Below are positions 54,355-64,000 of a stretch of DNA of 64,000 nt, piece by piece. Origin of the DNA: Clarkia xantiana subsp. parviflora (taxonomy: Eukaryota > Streptophyta > Magnoliopsida > Myrtales > Onagraceae); NCBI GenBank assembly GCA_036873135.1, contig JAPTYO010000001.1:39642774-39706773 (forward strand), given 5' to 3'. The notes beneath the pieces are model-generated. The model was given only the letters and a program-made list of their open reading frames with translations, had not been told where the DNA came from and made no database searches. Numbering within the stretch: position 1 is the stretch's first letter; each line of letters begins with the position of its first letter. The position numbers were made by a program, and so were the translations under genes.

Positions 54355-54945
54355 TAAACAATTGCAATTCAGCCCTCTAATTAATCCAGTCCCAGAAACA
54401 TCTATCTCCGAGATCCATCCCCATAATCGAAACAAGGCATAAATGTTAGCAACCCTATGAGCACTGTGTAGTCCATTTAGAGGTTCAAAAATATTTGGAT
54501 TTTAAAACTTGACCACCCTATTATATTTAATAGACCTGAATTCGGTTTTGAAAAACATTTCGGTTCAGTCAATTTCGATTCGGTTTGGTCCGGTTCGGTT
54601 TGGCCCGGTTCGGTCTGGTCCGGCAAATCCGGTTCGGTTCGGTCCGGTAAATCCGGTTCGGTCCGAACCGGTCCAGTAAAATAGGGTTTGGTTCGGTTCA
54701 ACACACAAAACTGGTTCGGTTAGATCCACTTAATTACCCTGGTTCGACCCGACCCAATTAGGTCGAACCGATTGAGAAAATCCGGTTCGATTTAAATCCG
54801 TCCTGGTTTAATATATTGGACCGGCCCAATAATTAAATTTCAAAAGGTTGGGCCGAAATGTTTACTTGTGGCCCAAGTAGGGTTTTAAAAACAAAAAATA
54901 ATTAACTTAACCACCAAGTAACATTAATTATATAAAATAATTTTC

Positions 54946-54985
<40 letters not shown>

Positions 54986-55592
54986 CGGCCAAAATATAAC
55001 ATACATATATATATATATTGTCAATATCTTATATAGGGTAACAAATATACTGACAATATATTTTCTCAATCTTTTAAGTAGTAAAATCTATCAATAATAT
55101 TTTTAACCCTATTAAATATTTAGATATATTGATAGTGATATATATTTCTATATATTATTGTGAATCTATCCTAATGTTCCCAATTATAGATATACTGTTA
55201 TCTTAATTAAAAAATTAAAATATGGTAAACATTATTATTTTAATATAGTGGCCGAAAATTTTGTCCCTTGGTGCTTAAAAATTTAAAATTTTACCTTGTA
55301 ATTTACCTAGGGTTTCGGCCAAAACACTAAAATTGGGAACAAGTGGTCAAATTTTAAGATCAAATTTTAATAAGATCTACAATCCAATGTTTGATTTTGA
55401 TAAATATTACACTTTTCTTGAAGATCATGAACATCAATTTTACCAAGAACATCATGAAAATTTTGGTTTCACCAAGAACCCTAAAAATCGAAAATTTTAA
55501 AATTTTCTTTTTAAAATTTCGGATTTCATATTTAAATTTCAAGAACATCAATTTATCAAAATTATGAACACCTAACCTCGCTCTGATACCAC
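54355..55592 (-). other. Copia-A 5' leader with primer-binding site
   Basis: Homologous to 52405-53793 of Copia-B. Contains a CGGTTCGGTCCGG-rich stretch (about 54540-54700) and (AT)n at 54951-54982. Minus strand TGGTATCAGAGCGAGG at 55576-55591 is the primer-binding site for initiator tRNA-Met, standard for Copia. Confidence 0.82.
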
Positions 55593-56198
55593 TGTTAGAT
55601 TACGGGGAGTAATCACTACAGATACTTAAACAAGGTACATGCTAGTAATTGAAATTACGCAGCGCAAGTTTCGCACATACCTTTAAGGTGATCCGTAGAC
55701 CCAAGATCTTCTCAGGAGAGAGTTCTCGATCCTCCGGTCGAGACCCGTAGAGGTTCTTGTTAGAGAAGCCCTACGTGGTGCAAGCTCCACGGCAAAGCCT
55801 CTGATCGATTCTTGGCGCAGAGATAGATCTCTGGAGAGTTTGCTCGAAGGCAATTTGGCACACCCTTGGTGAGGTATATGGTTCGGACGAAACTATCAGG
55901 GTGTGGGGTTGAGGGTTTTTTCTCTCTAGAACACTCTTGTGAGGGAATTGTGATTAATCCTAAAAATCCTCTAACACCTCTTATTTATAGGAGGAGTGAA
56001 GGGGACAAAAGTCCACTTTACCCCACCTAGGATTTTCGGTCGGCCTATGTATTAGGGGAGGCCCAATTTTGGGCCTCCCATGTCAATTGGGATTTGGGTC
56101 TAGCCCAATTACCCTAATGTGACATTTACCCAAGTTCATTAGGTAAACTATACATATTATGGGCTACCAATTACGGCGCCCATTACCATATGCTTACA
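55593..56198 (-). repeat. Copia-A 5' LTR
   Basis: 606 bp, ends TGTTAGATTACGGGG and ATATGCTTACA. Minus-strand TATA candidate CTCCTATAAATAAG near 55980-55993. Confidence 0.88.
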
Positions 56199-57687
56199 CC
56201 TATATGGGACTATACGCACCTATACAACCATACACGCTCATACGCAAATACACGATTTTGGTTAAGGTAATAAGTGCAAATATGATTAAAATGCTAACAT
56301 ATATACTTGCATATATCGATGGATTAATGTAGGATTACATACATACATCAACATGTTCGGGACATAAACAAAAAAGAGTCTAAGTACTTAACACTACAAC
56401 ATGCCATCATACTATCATGTGTGTACGTGCGAGGTCTGCGCGAGTGAGGTCCGTATGCGCAAAGTCCGCGCGCGCGAGAGATCAACATCATGCAAGTAAT
56501 TGTACTATCATCATCATGCAATTGTTTGGATCAAGGAGTTGTCATCTAAGTGATTCAACAAATCGGGAACAACAACCATCAACATCAAACATGCATTTCT
56601 ACACTATGTATGTCATATGATACCATGCCACCAACAACTACTACACATGGGAAGTAACTCTTCTTACACCATGTTTACATGTATCCAACACTAAGCCAAA
56701 TTTTGGCCTATTTTGTTAAGCTAACTTGGCGTAGGCATTTTATCAAACACATGGTGGGCACACTTATACAAGCAATTACAATGCTTAAATTGGCTCGAAT
56801 TAAGAGGGTTAAGGACTAAGACAAACCTGGAAATAAACTCACCTATACGAGCTCTACGCGTCACCAGAAAAATCGCCGCCGTCCGCCTTGGGATCACGCG
56901 TCGCCGTCGTCAATCACGCGTCGCCGCTATCCCCGCCGGAACTGGTTGCCGGAGCTCCTAGCTGCGCCTCCCTCGCACGCCGCGATGTCCTCCGGTGATT
57001 GGTGATGGTTAGGTGGCCGGCCGAGATTACTTAGTGGTCAAGTAAAATAGATCCCAAATGTCTTACTTTTCAAGAAATAAAGGAGACTATTATTATGACT
57101 AAGTGTGGATGCTAAACAAGGAGATGCTCTCCTTTCATACCCTTGTGGTATTTATACATATGGGTAACTATTGTCTCCTCCATATTTCTCCTAAGTCCTT
57201 AATTGCATACTCTAAGTGTTTACTCATGTTTACCTATACGTTAGCTCATTTACGCGCACACGTGTCCGTCCTCGAATTTTTGCATATCCATGATTTATTT
57301 GGGACCACATCATTGATTAAATTCATGTTTCATATTTATATTATGACATGATTAATTTCATGGTTCTATAACAACATGTCATTATATCTTGCATGATTAT
57401 TTACTTACACGTATGAGACATGTCTACGCACACGTCAACACCCATGTCGGTGTTACACGTGTTTGCAACTACTTACATATATTTATTATATACGTATACA
57501 TGCTGCACTAACCTTGTCAGCAGATAAGTACTCGCCCTGAAATTTAAAAATAGGCGATATCGAGGCCCGCGTGCCCGATAGTCAGCAAGACAACTCATGA
57601 GGTCAGTATCAGATCTAGATTGGACATTTATCCTATCTTAAAATAGAGTCAAGCAAGGGTCAAGCCATTACTTGACTCGGGGGCAAG
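56199..57687 (+). other. Gypsy-3 3' tail with polypurine tract
   Basis: Non-coding sequence between the Copia-A LTR and the Gypsy-3 3' LTR. A GC-rich block at 56860-57000 (CGCCGCCGTCCGCC, CACGCGTCGCCG) looks like a captured gene fragment but has no readable protein. It ends GACTCGGGGGCAAG (57674-57687), the polypurine tract. Confidence 0.65.
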
Positions 57688-58349
57688 TGATGGATATATG
57701 TCAATTTTGGGTTCTTATTTATATTTCGGACCTCGCAAACACGTCAAACCCACGTAAACGGATCGAAACACTATACCCGCGAGTCAAAACGGTCCGGACG
57801 GGCAATACGTGCGTTCGGACCTGACTCGTCCGGCTAAGGCAATCCGGACGGTTCAGATTGTCTAAGGCAATCCGGACGATTCAGATTGTCCAGGACAATC
57901 CGGAGGTCCGAATTGCCGCCCTCGACGCGCGTACCTTTACCGACGTATTTTTACACTAAGTCCGAGTTTCCCGATAGCCAACTTTGATTAAACCTGACTC
58001 TGGTTCACATTTTTATATTAAACCAGAGACGAACCGCACAAAACCGGGCTTCGGTTCAATAGCTCCTATATATTGGAATCTTGGTCACCCATTTCATTTT
58101 AACTCGTTTGGAGATTGGCTTAGGAGCTCTGAAATCTTTCTAGCTTTATCTCTCTAGATTTTTATTGAGGCATCGGAGAGGGTTCAACTAGCACGACCCC
58201 CCCCCCCCCCCCTCTTCGTGAGCTAGTTATTGCCCCGTGTGCAGGTTGGAAAGGACGCGCGAAGTCAACAGCGTGGACTCGAGAACTTAACACGACCCGG
58301 ATCACATATATTCGACAACCCGTACTGTCACGCGGGGCTGGTCGAAACA
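57688..58349 (+). repeat. Gypsy-3 3' LTR
   Basis: 662 bp, same ends as the 5' LTR. A C-run at about 58197-58211 is longer than the corresponding run in the 5' LTR. Confidence 0.92.
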
Positions 58350-58557
58350 TTTTGCATGTGTAGAAATTGCTACTTTTGTTAAGATTTTCATCTAATTTGG
58401 ACGAAATAAGCCACATGTCCATCACGTGATGAATAAAAATACGAGAAATTACAATCTGATATTTGGGGAGTTAGAACAAATTGCCAGCTAATGTTTGGAT
58501 AATCAAACAAATTCCTAGCTGCTATTTGATCATTCAAACAACTTGCTAGTTATTTTT

Positions 58558-60100
58558 TCCATCCCATAATTAATTCCTTTTAGATAGATATACTATTTGG
58601 CGGAGCTACTTATTTATCTACGAGCGAAACTTGAACCAACAATTTTTTTTTAAAAAAAAAAAAATCAAGTTAGCAATATGATAGTTAATGCACATAAAAT
58701 AAATAGGTAACAATCACAAGAAATAGCAAACATTGATTATTTTCTTGGAAGCCAAGTATACTTTCTTGCTTTCCAAGCAAAGATAAAACCAAGAATAATT
58801 TACTTCGACTCGATCTGGCTTGGATTTACAAAAATTGCACATGCAGGTTGTTGCCGTCGAAAATATGGTTTTACAAGAAGGGTAATATATAGTTTAGAGG
58901 CAGGTTAATTAATCCTTGTGCCTTAAATTGAGTGGAACTTTAGATTGTGCCGTAAGTTATGTGAACCCAATATAAATTCTTATTGGGCCTCAGATCGGTT
59001 TTTGAATAGTCCTTGATTTGGACCGTAGTTACATTATTATTATCGGGGATTATTTCCAGTTCTGGATTGGATTTCCTAATCCAAGTTACCCAATCATATC
59101 CTGAAGAGATTGGATAATGTCGGGGGTTGCATGAAAAACCTTGCACTCCTCTAAAGGGACGGTTTCTTAATTAACCTAATTTATTTATTTTTAACAAAAT
59201 AGCTCGACACAAATATGTAAAAAAAAATGTATTCATGTTTAAATTTAATGGTACGATAGCAAGAATATGACTATGCACGAAAAAATTATATTCATTTTTT
59301 TTAAATTTGACGATACTGTAGCACGATATCACGAATACGATTTGACGTTATATATAATTTTTCATATCATGTGAAATATTGTGTTGACCACAAATTGTTC
59401 ATGTTGTGTCACCCTAGCACGATTAAATTTCCGTGCGTACGTGTTGGTCTATCACGTGTTAACGCACATGATAATACGTACAAATTGTCGGTCCTAATTT
59501 TTTTTCCTACGAGGTATTCTAAATGTCATATCTTAAGATAATTCATGTTTGTACCGTGTATATACAACTCAGTTTCTCATTGCTCGAAAATGAAATATTT
59601 ATTAATGATTGAAATGCTGAACCAATACACCATCTTATATACTTAGACGCTTGCTAATCGTATGAGTTTCATAATTCATATAGAATAGATTTTTTCTTGA
59701 GAAACATAATATCTGTTTTGCCAGCACAAAAGTATATGCTTCATAAGATATTTATGTGAATGGGAAGAGATATTTATTCATTCATGGTTAAAAAGCCTAC
59801 ACTAGTTAGATGTTTCCACGTAGACCATATATATATTATTGATTATATAAGGTCAAACTAATAATGTTCTCAATTTCAATATCTTACTATTATACATACA
59901 CTTGTGAGAATGCACATCGAAGTATCTAGAGGCAATAGACTTAGCAATTTGTTAGGGGACCGCAACCAAGATGTCCTATTCCACGACAACCACTTTAAAG
60001 GACACACAATGTGGGGACACTAAACTACAAACCGGTCTCCTTCAAGATTTTCAGCACTCGAGAACTTGAGAGAGATGGTATTAGTGCTATTATTGAATAA
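58558..60100. other. AT-rich intergenic sequence, no gene seen
   Basis: Stops in every frame, no recognised repeat ends. The open frame at 59146-58940 (minus) has no family. Confidence 0.5.
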
Positions 60101-60104
60101 GCTT

Positions 60105-60830
60105 GCGGATTTAAACCGGTCCAGACCAACTGGTTCGGAACCGGACTGTTAAGTCGATGTTGACTTGATCGGTTCTAAATGGTTTAATTGTTAAGGAATA
60201 AATCAGTATTAAAACCATAAGTACACTCAGTCAGAATCAACAGTTCAGGATCGATTTTGTTTTTTAAAATTTATTATAAACCTTAAACAAAACAGTTAGG
60301 ACCGGTTCCAAACACAAATCAGTTCTTTAACCCATGAATCAGAGCCAACTTGGTAGGGTTGGGCATGTAAGAACTGGTTTAAACAGTTCCGGTCCAAAGA
60401 TAACTGGTTTTTTTGTTAAGGTTTCATGTAGAAAAACTTATCTGTTTGGAATTGGTTCTGCACAGGTTCAGAATGGTTTTGCCAAAAACAGTCCAGTCCA
60501 TAACCGGTATGCACCGTTTTAATTCAGGTTTACACCAAATTTAAAATAAAAAATTAAAAAAAAAAAAAAAAAAATCAGTCCAAAACCAATTACAGTTCAA
60601 CCGATTCCATATAAGTATACTAAAAGTTATTGGTATTGGTTCACTCTAGATGGACATGGACCAGCTAGTATGTTTTGAACCGGTTTGGACTGGACTGGTT
60701 CCAAACGGCTTGCTCCAATCGAGCCGATTTATTTTGCTCCAATGGATCCCGTTGGACCAGAACTAAGTTAAACAGTTATGGTTTGAGTCTGAGTAATGGT
60801 CTTGGCCGATCCAATGCTGATCCTTATTAT
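60105..60830. repeat. Diverged ACCGGTT/GGTTC-rich repeat
   Basis: AACCGGTCC, GGTTCGGAACCGG, GGACCGGTTCC and TGAACCGGTTTGG in both orientations around AT-rich cores, including A20 near 60555. The words resemble those of the insert at 13557-13948, so it may be a decayed nonautonomous DNA transposon. Two plus-strand open frames across it are compositional. Confidence 0.45.
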
Positions 60831-61560
60831 AGAATCAAATCAAATTTGTTAATAGAGACAGTGTTAGTACTCCTAATTTAAAACCGCAAAAACAATCTTG
60901 TACAAAAAAAAAAAAAACCGAACCAAAGAGGTTCAACTCTTTCATCTTATGTTTATTTTATTATTGTCGTATAACTGAGCTAAGATAGAACTTAGTAACG
61001 AAAATGCTTCATCATACGAAAATGAGACATGCGATTGTGTCTTAAACCAAATAATCCTTTGGTAGTTGAATAAGTTAGTATCACACCATTAAAAATAGAG
61101 CTACAATGGGGAGTCCAAATTCAGGATTCTGAACCCTCTGACTCAGTGGCATATGGTGTATTCACTAACGTTCGGAATCTTATTTTTGTCGGACTTCCTA
61201 TCGTTTTTGTTAAAATTATTTCACATGACATTCGCATACCATTTTCGCATGATTTAGTATATAAATATGAATCAAATTGAGTAAAAGCTCCTATATATCG
61301 TTTTAGGTCCTTTTTGTGCTAGATTGGATCAATGACTCATCAATTGTATCATCCATGCAAAACCGCAGTCCCTTACCTCGGAAATCCCTTGATAAGAAAG
61401 TCAGCCAATGGGAAGCCACTATTTCAGATAAACCCTATGCATTCCACCAATCACAGACACGATAAGGCCTCTCGGTGGGCCCAAAAGCGCATTTCCTTTC
61501 ACGATATTTTTTCAATCTAAAAAGTGCAACTGTCGAAAAGTACATGGTCCCCAGAAACTA
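60831..61560. other. Intergenic sequence, no gene seen
   Basis: No supported feature; the retrotransposon-like composition starts near 61550. Confidence 0.5.
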
Positions 61561-61699
61561 AGTATAGTAGCAGCGGACACTAGGCGCAGCACTGCGCGCA
61601 CAGCATCGCACGTGCGTACACGTCGACATGGCAATGTGAGATCTACCACCTCACATACGAAGAGCCTAACAGATACACTAAGTGGCTGTCATGTCCACG

Positions 61700-62020
61700 C
61701 ATCTCGAAGTAGCGGTCGCTAGACACACTCTACCTTGGGGAAAGCCAAGTAGCGGTCGCAGAATGCACTCTACCTTGAAAACGCCAGGTAGCGGCAACAA
61801 CATGGATAGGCAGTCGCCTCTCCGACCTTTGACCGACGCCATGGAAGGACACGTCGCCTCGCCGACCTCTGGCCTTCTCCCTACCTCGGAAACATCAAGT
61901 AGCTGTCGCTAAATGCACCCAACTTAGGAACAACCAAGTAGCAGTCGTGGAATGCACCCAACTTTGGAAAAACCAAGTAGCAGTCATGGAACACACCCTA
62001 CTTCGGAAGATCCCAGTAAC
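61700..62020 (+). repeat. ~39-bp tandem repeats in the Gypsy-4 tail
   Basis: Six or more copies of AAGTAGC(G/A)GTCG…AATGCAC…CTACCTTGG…. Starts near 61709, 61748, 61787, 61900, 61937 and 61976. Confidence 0.75.
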
Positions 62021-62210
62021 CATTAACATGGGAGACAGCTACATATCTACGAGACTCGTTAGTCTCTACTTATCACATAGCGAATACCCCACGAGGGGGG
62101 CAACCCCCTGTACATATCAACCACTATGACGACACCTACTCTACGTCGTCATCAAGCCTATAGTGACAACATGCATGGCAACAGACAAGGGAATAATTCT
62201 AAGTGTTGGA

Positions 62211-62296
62211 ACAAGCGCGCACATACAAGCGCACACATACAAGCGCGCACATACAAGCGCACACATACAAGCGCGCACATACAAGCGCACGCATAC
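62211..62296 (+). repeat. 14-bp minisatellite
   Basis: About six units of ACAAGCGC(G/A)CACAT with alternating CGC and CAC versions. Confidence 0.92.
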
Positions 62297-62356
62297 TCAG
62301 CTAGCACGCATATGGATGGTAGTATGGTCATGAAAGAAAGAGCCAATCAAGGAACA

Positions 62357-62705
62357 TTTTCTAAGTGTTCCACCATGTCAGCAGTCGACATATAACGAGG
62401 TGTCGACTGTCAAATGATGTTTTCTAAGTGTTCCACCATGTCAGCAGTCGACATATGACGAGGTGTCGACTATCAATGAATATTTCTAAGTGTTCCACCA
62501 TGTCAGCAGGCGACTTATGACGAGGTGTCGACTATCAATGAATATTTCTAAGTGTTCCACCATGTCAGCAGTCGACTTATGACGAGGTGTCGACTATCAA
62601 ATGATGTTTTCTAAGTATTCCACTATGGCAGCAGTCGACATATGACAAAGGGTCGACCACCAAGAAATACTTTCTAAGTATTTTCCTATGACGGCAATCA
62701 ACGGC
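62357..62705 (+). repeat. ~62-bp tandem repeats in the Gypsy-4 tail
   Basis: Five to six copies of a unit with TTTCTAAGTGTTCCACCATG, TCAGCAGTCGACATATGACG and AGGTGTCGACTATCAA, degenerating to the right. Confidence 0.9.
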
Positions 62706-63530
62706 AGTCGACAAAGATCAAATAACGACAACCATGGTGACAAGTCATTAGGCTAGCGCTATCACGTCACTACAAGCACCTCTACTCCGGGGGCAATACT
62801 ATATCAACAAGGGCCTCGTCTCTCGGCATATACGTTGCAAACATACCCCGTTCGTCAACGACGCGGCGGATGCATCACACCTCGCAAGCTTAGGACCCTT
62901 GCGTCCGTGATACACGCTCCCTCATAAGTGTGTGGGTAATCCTTTACCTGTCTCTATTTTTTCTAAGTCTTTTAATACATGACTATGCATCCTTTACACA
63001 TACGTCATACACACGTCATCGTCATGCATTGCACACATCCATGATTTACATCCATGATTTTTCATATCAAGTCCATCACATGTGATTTTCCAAACCCGGC
63101 GGTATTTCCTTTACTAAAACCGTCGTCTCGCCGTCACGACGGCCGTCTCGGACGACGGGGTCCCGAAAACCATCATATTGCATGAAAAACGTTTTATCAA
63201 AACTTTCATGATTTATTACCATTTTGATGCAATTAGTCGTGGCATGAACGTTCCATATTTATTTGATCATCTTACAAACCCGAAAGATTTCATGTGCGCT
63301 CGCGCCTTAATTCTCCAAACAATCACATTTTCCATATTACTTGTAGTCCGTTGTGCTACTAACCCTTTGTGCAGTTGTCAAGCATGACCACCTCAAAAAA
63401 CTAAGACACGGAATTCGCCTGAGCCGCGCGTATCCACCCTTGGTAGGTCAAAACTCAAGGTGAGCAGACGACCCGAATCACGCGTATACCCTATCTTAGA
63501 ATAGAGTTAAACAAAGGTCAAGCCGTTATT
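62706..63530 (+). other. Gypsy-4 3' tail, remainder
   Basis: No coding domain. An imperfect hairpin lies at 63120-63157: CCGTCGTC…GACGACGG enclosing GCCGTC/ACGGC. Confidence 0.45.
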
Positions 63531-64000
63531 TAACTCGGGGGCAAGTGATGGATATACGCATGATTCGGGCTCGGTCTTAATTATTCGGACCTCACACACG
63601 CGCAAGACCCTTTACGATTCCCCAATTTCGAGCTAACCGGGGGAAACCGGGCAAGTCGCGAACTTGCCCGACATCCCCGGGGGGCTTACCCGGAAAATTC
63701 CGGGTAAGCTCAACACTCGGGGGGTGTCGCGTACACCCCCCATTTCGTCCCGAACGTATAGGAGACTCGATTTTTGACTAACTCCTATGTGTCCGAGACC
63801 TATGTTTCAAAGGCGCGCGCGTCCCGCTCGTGACAGCCGCCTGAGACGCGCGTCAGAGTCCTTTTCCCAAAGCTCTCCCCTGCATCCCGGTTCACATTTC
63901 CACATCAAACCGGGTCAAAACCGGTTTACGGTCCAAGGTTGCCTATAAATAGCCACCTTGGGGGTAAACATTTTCAAGTCAATTAAAAAGTCACTTTGGG
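63531..64000 (+). repeat. Gypsy-4 polypurine tract and 3' LTR (cut by window end)
   Basis: ACTCGGGGGCAAG precedes the LTR start TGATGGATATACGC at 63546. The visible 455 bp match the Gypsy-2 LTR (reverse complement) with only a few differences, including the hairpin cluster (63650-63730) and TATA box CCTATAAATAGCC at about 63940-63952. Confidence 0.93.

Larger units (their letters stand above)
41397..56198 (-). mobile_element. Copia-A: Ty1/Copia element, split by Copia-B
   Basis: Minus-strand element: 5' LTR 55593-56198, primer-binding site, 5' leader 54355-55592; then, beyond Copia-B, integrase-RT-RNase H (46594-44081), 3' untranslated region and 3' LTR 41397-41998. Gag, protease and the front of integrase are missing at the 46595 junction. 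The outer flanks do not match (TACGC at 41392-41396, CCTAT at 56199-56203) and the two LTRs look well diverged, so the two ends may come from different copies. Confidence 0.8.
38745..58349 (+). mobile_element. Gypsy-3: Tat-type element with nested Copia elements, TSD TTTTG
   Basis: Direct LTRs at 38745-39397 and 57688-58349 (both TGATGGATATATG…GTCGAAACA) and a perfect 5-bp duplication TTTTG (38740-38744, 58350-58354) define a 19.6-kb insertion. Inside: primer-binding site, gag, then minus-strand Copia material 41397-56198, then a 1.5-kb tail ending in a polypurine tract. No protease, RT or integrase of this element remains. Confidence 0.93.
38648..58557. mobile_element. M2-like MITE split by Gypsy-3
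   Basis: 38648-38744 (GAGTTAATTATCAAATTGCTA…) and 58350-58557 (…AACAAATTGCCAGCTAATGTTTGG…) read as two halves of one M2-like sequence once the Gypsy-3 element and one copy of TTTTG are removed. Both halves repeat the AAATTGCTA-type phrase of the M2 family. Confidence 0.5.
61561..64000 (+). mobile_element. Gypsy-4: 3' part of a Tat-type element
   Basis: A repeat-rich, non-coding 3' region leads to a polypurine tract and 3' LTR on the plus strand. The end of the tail (TATCTTAGAATAGAGTTAAA…AAGCCGTTATTTAACTCGGG) parallels that of Gypsy-3. No gag/pol is visible; the left boundary at about 61561 is a change in composition, not a proven end. Confidence 0.7.

Noticed and set aside
56417..56620. Arg/Ser-rich frame MCVRARSARVRSVCAKSARA
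   Set aside because: Encoded by GCGCGAG-type low-complexity sequence in the Gypsy-3 tail.
56860..57000. GC-rich block as a nuclear gene exon
   Set aside because: No open frame with a recognisable domain; treated as part of the Gypsy-3 tail.
58194..58212. Long C-run as a possible G-quadruplex signal
   Set aside because: A homopolymer length difference between the two Gypsy-3 LTRs, also prone to sequencing error.
62158..62395. Cys/Ala/Leu repeat open frames, and a possible CRISPR-like array
   Set aside because: They are translations of the 14-bp minisatellite; the units are contiguous, without unique spacers, and the genome is a plant's.

Overview
This is nuclear DNA from a flowering plant, most likely a eudicot. 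The evidence is an intron-containing B-box/CCT transcription-factor gene, a CLE-type signalling-peptide gene, and a dense bed of nested LTR retrotransposons (Ty3/Gypsy of the Tat type and Ty1/Copia), hAT, CACTA and MITE elements, and AT microsatellites. The AT-rich background is interrupted by GC-richer retrotransposon blocks.

Layout. 1-154 is the end of a CACTA transposon sitting in the LTR of a decayed Tat-type Gypsy element on the minus strand (155-7836, Gypsy-1). 7837-10696 is AT-rich sequence with no gene. 10697-17259 is a complete but badly decayed Copia element (Copia-1, TSD TAATG) that received two DNA-transposon insertions. 17294-18412 holds MITE/hAT-like elements. 18677-19042 is a single-exon CLE peptide gene. 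19437-26600 is intergenic, with nested MITEs, microsatellites and several tiny poly(A) insertions. 26624-28697 (minus) is a two-exon BBX/COL gene whose intron holds a MITE and a (TA)n tract. 29666-30966 is a foldback element with 0.6-kb inverted arms, each arm carrying two tRNA-Asp-like sequences. 30967-35603 is part of a Tat-type element (Gypsy-2) with LTR and gag start on the minus strand and, on the opposite strand, an open four-exon gene. 38745-58349 is a third Tat-type element (Gypsy-3, TSD TTTTG) into which Copia-A and then Copia-B were inserted on the minus strand; a solo LTR (TSD CTTTG) lies in Copia-A. From about 61560 to the window end is the 3' part and 3' LTR of a fourth element (Gypsy-4), of the same family as Gypsy-2.

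Only the CLE gene, the BBX/COL gene and the spliced antisense gene look intact. All gag/pol reading frames are broken. The most unusual signals are: (1) micro-insertions of about 13-21 bp ending in poly(A), several with a TTGGCC core, flanked by 8-17 bp direct repeats; (2) the foldback element built around duplicated tRNA-Asp-like modules; (3) the spliced open gene antisense to gag in Gypsy-2; (4) a CLE gene with Cys at the usual Gly6 and two upstream AUGs. Coordinates and junctions were read by eye; no alignments or searches were run.
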